Positions 7,757 to 17,446 of a DNA stretch of 64,000 nt are shown one piece after another. Made by a program: the position numbers and the translations under genes. How positions within the stretch are numbered: the first letter of the stretch is position 1; the number at the start of each line of letters is the position of its first letter. This DNA comes from Phytophthora colocasiae (lineage: Eukaryota; Oomycota; Peronosporomycetes; Peronosporales; Peronosporaceae): positions 310,001-374,000 of the forward strand of contig JAGKQI010000051.1 of NCBI GenBank assembly GCA_018806915.1. The letters are read 5' to 3'. The notes beneath the pieces were generated by a model that was given only the letters and a program-made list of their open reading frames with translations, searched no databases and was not told the origin of the DNA.

Positions 7757-10700
7757 CGATCGTGCCCTGCACGATCGAGTTGCTGCGCTGGAGCAGACAC
7801 AGAGCGCTGAGATAGCTGCTCTGCTCTGAAGCAGGAGGTTCGTGTCCTCCGTGCTGAGGTCTGCGAGGCAGCTCAGACTGCCTCGAACCTCTCGTCCGGT
7901 CTTGGGACGAGAGTGAACCAGTTGATCGACCGTGTCGACGGTCTCGAGAAGGCCTTCCAGGCCTCTCGCGCTGCTCAGTCGGACTACCAACCCTAGGTAG
8001 TCCGTGCTGCACGTACGGCTTCAACCGCCCGACGTAGAAGGTCGGGTGGAGCCTCATGCTGGACGGTATGTCCAGCCGGTACGCGTTGCCGTGCCGTTCA
8101 AGTACTTTGAACGGTCCAATGAATCTTGGAGCAAGCTTGCTTGCTCCAAAGTCAGACACTGCATGTTTAGGTAGGTTTTGTGTAGCTAACAAGACTAATG
8201 AACCCTTTTCGAATTCATTTGTGTTGCCTCTACCAACAGTATCAGCGTTCAGCTTCTGTCGATCGACAGAAGCTGCGATAGCATCCTGGACAAACCGTAT
8301 GACGGCTTGTCTTCGCTGGAGAAAGTCTAGCGCACCCGAGCTGAATCCATTCAGCTTGTCGCCCTTGTCAGCAGCAGGCCCTGCCTGCTCGCTATCATCT
8401 CTCATGTCTGTGCCCGGCACAGACATCGCGCGCTCGTTCCTGCTCGAACGAGACGTCGCACGCGTCACCGCAGCTGATAGTGTGCTGCTATCAGTTGCAT
8501 TCTGCGGTTGTTCGGACGCAACCGTAGATCCTCCCCCACTTAAGGAGGAAGCTACCCCGCCGAGCATGCTCGGCAACCGTGGATGCCTCATGGCATTCAC
8601 GTAGAACGGTGTATGCCCTGTCGAGGCATGCACCGAGTTGTTGATGGCAAACTCTGCCATCGGCAAGCACTCGCTCCAATGCGGGAACGAGTGAGCGTAG
8701 CTCTTCAGCGTGTCACCCAGTACGCGGTTGACACGTTCGGTCTGTCCGTCCGTCTGCGGATGATCCGCAGTCGACATTGACAATTGTGAACTAAGCAGTG
8801 TAAACACTTCTTGCCAGAACCGCGCTGTGAAGCGTGGATCACGGTCCGACACAATGTCGAGCGGCATGCCATGGTGTTTGAACACCATGTCAACAAACAG
8901 TCGCGCAGTCTGCGCGGCTGTAACAGTAGTCGGGACGGCAGCAAGATGAACCATCTTGCTGAATCTGTCCACAAAGACAACGATGCCCGTCCTCCGCTTG
9001 CTGTCAGGCGGAAGACCGAAGACAAAGTCCATGGACATGGACTGCCAACACTCCGACGGAGTCGGTAGTGATTGAAGAAGAGCTTGCGAGAACTGCGCAG
9101 GCTTCACGCGTTGACAAACCTCGCAAGCACGTACGTACTTGCGCACCCACTTGTACTGGTGGTGCCAGTAGAAGTCACGCGTGAGAAGAGTGTACGTATT
9201 CTCACGACCCGGATGCCCTGCCGTGGGGGCATCGTGATACTCGAACATGATCCTCAACCGGAGGTCATGATCATTCGGAACGACAATGCGGATCGCATTG
9301 TCGTCTACTGCACTGTACAACAGTAGGCCTTCGTGTACACGATAGCGGTGTACACGAGCTCGAAGATGAGGGGTTAGCTTCCGACGTGCCACGGAAGGTG
9401 CTGCGAGGAACTCCAGCAGCCCCTTCGCGTCTGCATCCCTTGCATACGCGTTCTTCACGTCGTCAATCAACGTTGACGACGGCACACTTGTCCTCACGAC
9501 GCCAACTGCGTTGGCGTCGACCGTCTCCGCGTAGTCAGGTCGACGCGATAACGCGTAGGCCACTACATTGAGTCTTCCGGGTTTGTACTCCACCCAGAAG
9601 TTGTGCTCCGCGAAGAAGGACAACCATCTCGCTATACGTTGCGAGATGCGGCGACTTAATCGCCGTACGCAATGATGCGTGGTCTGTATAGACCACGAAC
9701 GGTCTACTCTTAAGTAGATACACTCGGAACTTTGCGAGTGCATACTTCATGGCAAGGAGCTCCTTGTCATGTACGGGATAGTTACGCTCAGCTGGCTTCA
9801 GCTGACGCGATTGATAGTAGACTACACGATCACGCCCTTCGTGATCGTGTTGCATCAATGCACATCCGATTGCAAAGTCGGATGCATCGCACACTACGTG
9901 GAATGGACGATCTTGGTCCGCCACGGCCAAGATCGGCGCTTCAGTCAAGCCCTGCTTGACTGCACCGAATGCCTCCTCGCACTCGGTCGTCCAAATCCAC
10001 TCAGCTTCTTTCTTAAGAAGCTGTGACAACGGGCGAATCTTGCCCGCGTAGTTGTCCACGTACTTGCACAAGTACGTGGCAAGCCCAAGGAACTGCCTCA
10101 GTTCCTTCACATTGGATGGCGTGGGCCATTCATTGATCACTCTGACCTTCTCTGGGTCAGGGCGCACGCCGTCTTTCCCCACGAGACACCCCAGCACGGG
10201 TATCTCGCTCGCCCCGAAGATACACTTCTTCAGGTTCGCATAGAGCTTATGCTTCCTCATAAGCTCTAGCAGCTTCCGGAGATGCACCTTGTGCATCTCA
10301 ATGTCCGTCTTCCCGTTCACAGCCCGGCTGTAAACGAACACGTCGTCGAAGTAGCTCGGTGCGAAGTCGCGCACCGAGCGCAATAGATGCGTCACGCATC
10401 TATTGAACGTTGCAGGGGCGTTCTTAAGCCCCTGTGGCATTACGAGCCACTCCCAAAGCATACCGCTTGGAGTGCTTACCGCTGTGAGAGGGATGTCCCT
10501 CTCACGCATGAGGATTTGATAGAATCCATCACGCAGATCAAGAGCACTGAAGATAGTGCTCAAGACCATCAATCGATGATAACATCTTTTCGCGGTATCG
10601 GCGTCTGCGCCGGTATCGTCGCATCGTTCAACTTGTTGTACGCATGAACGATGCGCCAGTCGCCCTGTGGTTTCTTAACACAGAACGTTGGAGCACTGTG

Positions 10701-12665
10701 CGGGGACTTTGATTCCCGCACTTGACCTGCAAGACGACGACTTTCAAAGAAGTCGTCGATCGCTTGTACTTGTTCACGCGGCAGTGGCCACTGCCGTGTA
10801 ACACAGTACTTCGTGCCCGGCACGAGATCAATCTCGTGCTGTACGCCCTTGTCCTTCGGAAGTTCCGAAGGAATCTCGTCCGGGAGTACATCCTTGTACT
10901 CCCGCAGAACTTCGTAGTAGGGACTCGACCTCAACGAGTCCCAACTCTGCTCTTCGAAGCGCTGCTTCTTAGTCTTCGCACTGAGGGAGTCATCACCCTC
11001 AGTGATCCCATCGACGACGAGCTGCTTAAGCTCTTCGGCTTCGCGATCCACTCTCTCGATATCCGAGAGAATGCAAATTTGTTCGATGCGTCCATCGTTC
11101 AAGTCCCGCGCGAAGCGCTTCCAACTCATCGTTGGAAGTGCGGTCAACGCCGACGCACTCGTCGGCGGATTCTCCAACCGCATCCTCTGGTACTGTAACC
11201 CAGTACCAGTACGTGTCAAGACGTTCAACGTCTCGACACTCGGCGTCTGCACTGCAGATACACCCGTCTCAGTCCCGGACTGAGACTCGCGCAGCTCCTG
11301 GAGCTTGCGCCGCGAAGGTCTACCATGGAGCCCGGCTCCAGGTGCTCCACGTCCAAGGCGTCCCACCTTAGACGGGACTTTATCGCAATCGTCAGCGGAT
11401 TCCTTCCGCTGACTCGCACTATCAAGCCCGGCTTGAGTGCCGCTCATCGCGTGCGGCGCTGCTGCACGTGAGCACGCAGGTTGTTCGGGTGCTGGGCGTT
11501 TGCAACCGCCAGCACCTCCTGCCGCGCAGTCGGTTCCCTGAACCGCTGCGCCTCCATCCGCTCCCGGAGCGGATGAAGCAACCGCATCGTCGACTCCCGG
11601 AGTCGACGTGCTCTCGCTAGCTTCCTGCGCTAGCGAGTGTTCGCTTGTACACATATCGTCAGCTCCCAGAGCTGACGCACGATCGCTAGTTCCCGGAACT
11701 AGCAGCGAACGTTCGCCTGTACACGCATCATCAGCTCCCAGAGCTGACGCACGCCTTTCGGTTCCCCGAATATTATTTGCTTCGTCAACTCCCAGAGTTG
11801 ACGCGACGTCGTCGGCGCGACCCTTGGGGGCTTGAAGTACCTCCAAGGATACCGGTATATTACCTTCTCTCAGGTGAATCGCATTCACCTGACCATCACT
11901 TATGTGACAAACATCATTCAGATGTTTACGCGTCAGGTGATTCACATTCACCTGACCATCACTCATGTGACCGCGACCCTTCGGCTCAGATTTCTGAGTC
12001 GACACACATTTTCTCCCAACGACTCCCGGAGTCGTTGATGGTCGCCGGCGGCGATCGGAGGCAGCGGCGGCCGCTGCTGCCTCAACTGGGGATCCACATG
12101 CACCGGCCGGTGCATGTGCAGCACTGACAGGGCCATCGCTCTCTGTCGCGCATGTGTTGTTGAAGCGTACGAGCGTACGCTTCTCCCAGTTGATCACCGG
12201 GTCATGCCGTGCAAGCCACGGCATGCCTAATACCAAGTCGAACTTATCGTCTAGATCTAAGACGATAAGATCTTCTACAAACGTCCTTCGTTTGTAAGAG
12301 AAGCGCACACGGACTACGCGCTTCTCAGTCCTCACGGTGGCACCCGTTGCCAACCGCACCTCCAACACGCTGCGAGGCGTGACGGTCTATTCGAAGTCAA
12401 GCCTTCGAAGACTTCCCTGTCGAACAAAGTTGTTCGACGCGCCCGAGTTCACTAGGGCACGAAGAGAGTTTACTCTCTTCGACATCACGTTCAGGATGAC
12501 AAGGTTTGGCTTGTCATCTTGCAGCTTACAGCGAGAAACTTTCTCGCTAGGGGCAGCAGCCTTCAACGTCGCGTGTCCGAGTTCGACACGCGAGACTGCA
12601 TTACCAGTAGGACGCCCCGCGCCTACTGGTCCTTGGCGTTTTTTGAACGCCCGCCCGCTGTGCAC
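7497..12665 (-). pseudogene. Element B protease-RT-RNase H-integrase-chromodomain
   Basis: On the minus strand the protease segment (about 12387-12665) has NSGAS where DSGAS/DTGAS is expected. A DLVLGMPWL motif follows after a frame change at about 12370. RT (9535-10572 and upstream) has the YFDD box, and RNase H has CDASDFAIG and YTDHASLR. Integrase in the 7497-9743 frame has an HHCC finger (HPGRENTY, then CEVC) and a D,D-35-E core (MDFVFGL, SDRDPRFT, TERVNR). The chromodomain (IRWRGFPPHRDTWEP) is at the C-terminus. Frames change near 12370, 10571 and 9640, so this copy cannot make an intact polyprotein without frameshifting. Confidence 0.88.
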
Positions 12666-13608
12666 TTGCGTGCATAGTGACCGATGTTACCACACAGGTA
12701 ACATCGAACCTTGCCGTATCTACGCTGCTGTTGACCAGCAGTCGTAGCACTCGAGAGGTCCATAGGTTCCGGACCTCCCGTCTTCGCAACAGGACGCGCC
12801 GGCTTCGGCGCGTTCGCATGGAGTTTAGCTTGACGCCGGCTAAACTCCTCTTGTATTGCAAGGCTGATCGCCTCCTCGAGAGTATTCGGATACTCTCGGA
12901 AGAGATACGTCTTGACGGGACCATCTCTTAGTCCCTTCATGAACGTGACGACCTTGGTCGCCTCGTCGATCGGGTTGGCTACTATGTTCGATACCAAGTA
13001 TCGAGCACGCTGGGCAAAAGTGTGAACATCATCCTTGCCCTGCTGCAGATCGAGAAACTCCGCTCTCGATCTGAACTCGTTCTTCGGAGGCTCAAACGCA
13101 AGCTTGAGTTCCTCCTTGAACTCCTCGTACGTGCTGAAGCACGTAGGGTCCGAGAGTCGGCGCCCATAGGCCCAACTCCTCGCACGTCCGCCAAGACATG
13201 ACATGGCGAACGCGACCTTCGACATCGGATCGACGATACGTCGAGCCGCAACGGCTGTGTCGAGTTCGACAAGCCAACGAAGGAGGACTCGTCCTCCTTT
13301 CCCGTGTAGGTACTCACGTGGAGTTTCAACGACTCCACGCGTGGCTTCGGGGAAGCCACCGAGGCAGCAACATCTCGTTGCTCCTTAACAATGTACCCCA
13401 GAGCAACACCGCGTTGCTCTGTCGGCGATAGCGTACGAAGCATCGTCGCTACCGCTGCCTCTCCAATGACTTGTGAAAGTCTTTGGAGAGCCTCCCACTC
13501 TGGGTCAGACATGTGGGCGCAGTCCGTGCGCGTCACGGACATTTGAGGGGTCCCAGCAGATCCCTCATCCATTGGGGAGTTCTCTACCCCGCGTTCGTAT
13601 GACTCCAT
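12623..13608 (-). pseudogene. Element B gag
   Basis: Starts at an ATG at 13608 (MESYERGVENSPMDEG), about 50 bp inside the 5' LTR. The capsid-like region includes a Ty3-type segment (FRSRAEFLDLQQGKDDVHTF). A zinc knuckle CYLCGNIGHYARKC lies near the end. One frame change around 13280 separates the first about 100 codons from the rest. Organisation matches the gag of element C. Confidence 0.82.
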
Positions 13609-13637
13609 ACGAACGAACAGCAGTCGGTCGTGGGACG

Positions 13638-13655
13638 GACTACAAAGTGCTACCA
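13638..13655 (-). other. Primer-binding site of element B
   Basis: On the minus strand TGGTAGCACTTTGTAGTC begins two bases after the 5' LTR. Elements B' and C have nearly the same site. The TGGTAGCA start is complementary to a tRNA ending TGCTACCA, as in many initiator tRNAs. The identity of the tRNA is inferred. Confidence 0.6.
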
Positions 13656-13657
13656 GG

Positions 13658-14116
13658 TGTAATGGGTCTACCTAGACCTATTAGGTGGCGTACACGTGCG
13701 CTTACGTGTATGAGGAAGCGTGCAATTAGAATAGACTTAATTTAAGTATACTTATTTAAATAAGTATAATTAAATCAAATATAACTAAATTAAACTGCAA
13801 AATGCCGTAAAATGAGAACTGTTATTGAATTTGGCATAAGCCAATTATGGACCTCCTAAAACTGTTTGTTATCTATTTCTAAAGGGTCTGCCAACGTGTG
13901 GTTGGCAGAACTCTGCTCAGTGATTGGTAGAAATCCGTTACTTTCTACCAATAATATGCACAAATGCACACGAACCACCCAATGATGTGGTCCGCTCATG
14001 TAGCCATTGGTGTGTACAGCACACCAAGGTCTGAGGACCATTTCCAACCTCTAACAGTTATCCTAACTGTTAGAGTTACAAGTGGTACAACCACTTGTAC
14101 GTGTAACCCCGTTACA
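13658..14116 (-). repeat. 5' LTR of element B
   Basis: 459 bp, near-identical to 5890-6348. It abuts the truncated D element at 14117 without a target-site duplication. Confidence 0.95.
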
Positions 14117-14844
14117 CGTCGCGGTGTTGACCGAGCTTTGTGAAGAACAAGCACCCCAAGGACCCGGTTTCCTTTCTTCCGAAGCAGGAGCACGCGTTTG
14201 AGGCACTCAAACGTAAGCTGTCCTCTACTCTGACTCTCGCCCATGCGGATTTCGATAAGCCATTCCACGTGAGCGTGGACGCCTCCGATTTTGCTGTTGG
14301 CGGATACTTATTCCAGTACGATGATAAGGGAGCGGAACGTATCATCGCGTATAGAGGTAGAAAGCTCTCACGAGCGGAGCTCATATACCCTACACGTGAA
14401 AAGGAGCTCCTAGCCGCACTGCACGCAATGCGCACCTGGAAGGTGTACCTACTGGACAAGCCGTCCTATCTCAACACGGATCACCGCACAATTGAGTCGT
14501 TGTTGCAGCAGCAGACGTGCTCGCAACGCCTGACCCGATGGTTAAACGAGCTGGCGCTTTTCCAACCTCGCTTTAAGTGGCCGGCAGTACAAATACCATC
14601 GCCGACAGCGTCTCCAGGCGGCCGGACTGGTCCGATGGCACGAGCCGTGCAATCAGCCTCTCAGAACTTCTCCTCCAGCTTACCTCCACCGACGCGGACG
14701 CCGAGGAGGCAAGTCTGTTTGCGATACAGACGTCCCATTCGGTCGACGTCCTGGAGATGTGCAGGCAGCACTACAACAAGGACGCTGTCTTCGGTCCAAT
14801 CCTGAAGGACCTCCTCGCCGACAACGACACTGGATCGCGGCGAA
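14117..14844 (+). pseudogene. Gypsy element D, RNase H portion (left fragment)
   Basis: Starts abruptly at the B LTR, at the RT/RNase H connection. The RNase H domain is clear at 14140-14570 (VDASDFAVGGY, TREKELLAALHAM, NTDHRTIESLL), followed after a one-base frame change near 14580 by the tether to integrase (TNTIADSVSRRPDW). The reading frame is interrupted at 14844 by the insertion of A2 and resumes at 28883 in the same frame once the 5-bp duplication is discounted. The 5' LTR, gag and most of RT of D are missing. Confidence 0.87.
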
Positions 14845-15188
14845 AGTCATACCCGCCTCCGGCTTGCTTGCTCGCAACCAGAGGCCTCACGTCGCTGCTA
14901 CCGTTGCCTTCAAGGCCAACAGCAACAGTGACGATGGATTTAGTAGCAATGAACAAAAGAAAAGCAAAAGAAACAGAAAAAAGAAGAAAACAAAAAGACA
15001 CGAGGGTAGGGATACAAAAACAAGTAGATAAGAAGAAAGCCCCTGTGCTTGCCTAGGAGCACATGAAGGCATGCATTTGGAAGTAGGAATTCACTCTTAA
15101 ATATACCAACTACCCCCCCCCCACATCGAGACCAACATCAAGCGACCTACACTCTCTACGACCAGCACTCTACAGCCCAGGCATCACA
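14845..15188 (+). repeat. 5' LTR of A2
   Basis: 344 bp, starting (A)GTCATACCCGCC and ending GGCATCACA. It is about 90 bp shorter than the 3' LTR because of several indels (around 14870, 14955 and the C-run near 15110), and its first base is A rather than T. Confidence 0.85.
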
Positions 15189-15799
15189 TTTGGTTGCACT
15201 TCCGGGGGAGAGGGCTCGTCGCTGTACGACTTCAACATCAAGACCAGGGGAGGCCTTTGATTTGGTTACGTGTTACATCCGTGTGATCATACCAAATCAC
15301 GTGTTTGTGACTCAGTGTTGCCTAAGGGTAATCAAGTCACTTCACAAGCTGACAGTGAGCATTAGCTGGTGGGTGATCGTGGTGTGTTATTACACATCTA
15401 GCCCCGGCGAAGGCTTTCTAGCTATAAGTAGTAACCGTTCTTCAATACCGCACTTCTATTAAATTTGAGCAAGTCTCAAACCAGCCGGTATAGTCAGTAT
15501 AGTTCTGGTTACCCTAGCAAGGCTAACTTACTTCGACGTGATTGGGTGGAAAAGGAGACCCAAGGCAAGAAACGTCTGCGATCGACCTCTGCAACGTCAT
15601 CGACCTCTGCAACGTCATCAACCTCTTCAACGTCATCGAAGAAGGCCAAGACCTCCAAAAAGGAATAACCCCGCCAAATTAGGAAGTAGCATAGGCTATT
15701 TTCTTTAACAGGTTTTCTCTTTATTTTCTTTTAGTCATTGCCTCTAGAAAGTAGTTTGTTCCAACCGGTATCAAGTATCAAGAACCAAGATTATCAGAC

Positions 15800-17446
15800 A
15801 TGGCAGAATCGGCCCAGCTTATGCACAGTATGCTGGCGGCCATGGAAAAGCAACACAACTTATTGACGAGCTGCGTAAGTCAAGGCAGCTGTCAGAACTC
15901 AAGATGGATGGGGATTAAATTGCCCAGTTATGGAGGAACACTCAAGGAATCGTTCCAGTTATACCGGGAGCAAGTGGAACAGTACATTTTAGCAAAGGGC
16001 ATTAATAGGAAAGATAGTAAATTGAGAGGACGTATTTTTGGCAGTGTTGGGTGGGTCGTTGAAGGATGGAGCCGCACAGTGGTACATCGTCAAGAAGGAT
16101 GAGGTGCAGAGTGTTGAAGACTTCTTTGGCAAGTTGGAGGAAGAGTTTGTCCCCAGATTTGCAAGAACGTCTACGAGATCAGATGGACGATTTGAAGGAG
16201 CGTCATTGCAAGGACTTGCCTGATTATATCAGCAAGTTCAGGCGCTTGATCCCCACTCAAGTCAAGGAAATGAGTGAGCTGGACAAGACCATGTATTTCT
16301 TGCGTGGATTGTCGTCAAGTATCCGCGAAGAAGTCCAGTACCGTAGAAGTGCAACACTGACCGACGCTATTACAGTAGCGCTCGATTATGATCGGTCTGA
16401 CGCGCATCGAGGACGTTCGGATAACGCCCGTGAGAAACCAAGGTATCGGTCGCAAACGATCGAAGAATCAGAACGATGGACCAGTGCCGATGGAGATCGA
16501 CAACGTAAGGGTGTCATCGAAGGAAGAGTGCATGCGCCGAAACTTATGTTTCATGTGCGGGTGTGCAGCACATCGGGCTCGACAATGTCCGATGCAGCTG
16601 CAACAGACGTTTGGGGCCAGAAGGAATGCGCTGCGATACAACAACGCGAATAATGGCCAACGTCGCGAAAAGCCGAGAATGAACATGGTTCTCGAAGATG
16701 ACGACCAAGTGGATACCGTCGTCATGGATCGTGTAACGATGAGCGTAGTTGACATCGAAGACGTAGCAGATGAGCTACTGGAGACCGTGAAAGACATCCG
16801 AAAGAAGGTAGAAGAACAATACAGCGCTACAGAAGAGACGTCAGAAGAGACAGGTTTGTGCGGATCATCGCCCGTAGACGTCGCAGGTGTGCATGCGATG
16901 CAACCTGAAGCAAAGGCGGAAGAGCATGCGATGCAATCCGCAGAGGAGTTGGAAACGCCGGAACTGCGACCAACCGAGGTGACTAAGAAAGTCAACGCTG
17001 TACAGTCTGAACAGAAGAGTAATCTGTTTATTAAGAAAGGCCGTATCAACGGCAGGGATGTCCGAATCTTGCTGGACACAGGTGCAAGCACGAACATGAT
17101 TAAGCCAGGGATGGCGAGTAACGTGCTAATGTCCAGAAGATTGCAGGCTCAACGCTTTGATGGTACATTGACTCCGGCCACGGATGTCAAGCACGTTGAA
17201 GCACCAGTGAGCATAGATGGTTATTTCTTTCCAGCGATGGAGTATGTGGAATGGAAGTTGCCAGAGTCTCATGATGTTAGTTTTGGGAAACCTTGGTTTG
17301 AGGACTTAAATCCTCAAATAAACTGGCAAACACACGAAGTTCAGATCCCAGAAAAGTTCCAGTTCAACGATGTTGATGGACCAGAATTCTCAATTTTAAG
17401 TCTGGAAAGTACGAACAAGTGTTCCGCGTTAAAGTTCAGCTTGTAG
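15800..17446 (+). pseudogene. A2 gag and protease, frameshifted
   Basis: Gag starts at the ATG at 15800. Compared with A1 it has extra or missing single bases near 15852, 15912 and 16037 and a 3-base difference near 16252. It shares with A1 the +1 changes in the CCCC at about 16150 and near 16450. The CCHC knuckle is at about 16551-16592 and the protease motif LLDTGAS at about 17068-17088. The protease frame stops at 17446, overlapping the start of the RT frame. Confidence 0.85.

Larger units (their letters stand above)
5890..14116 (-). mobile_element. Gypsy-type LTR retrotransposon B, full length, inverted
   Basis: 8,227 bp between two 459-bp LTRs (5890-6348 and 13658-14116) that differ at only a few positions I could see. 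On the minus strand the order is LTR, primer-binding site, gag (CCHC knuckle), protease, RT, RNase H, integrase, chromodomain, spacer with a plus-strand ORF, polypurine tract, LTR. The flanks (AGTAT on the left, CGTCG on the right) do not form a target-site duplication. Short perfect inverted repeats fill the whole element. Confidence 0.95.

Noticed and set aside
5890..14116. Micro-hairpins of element B as a CRISPR-like array
   Set aside because: The arms all differ in sequence and the spacing is irregular, so there is no repeated unit.
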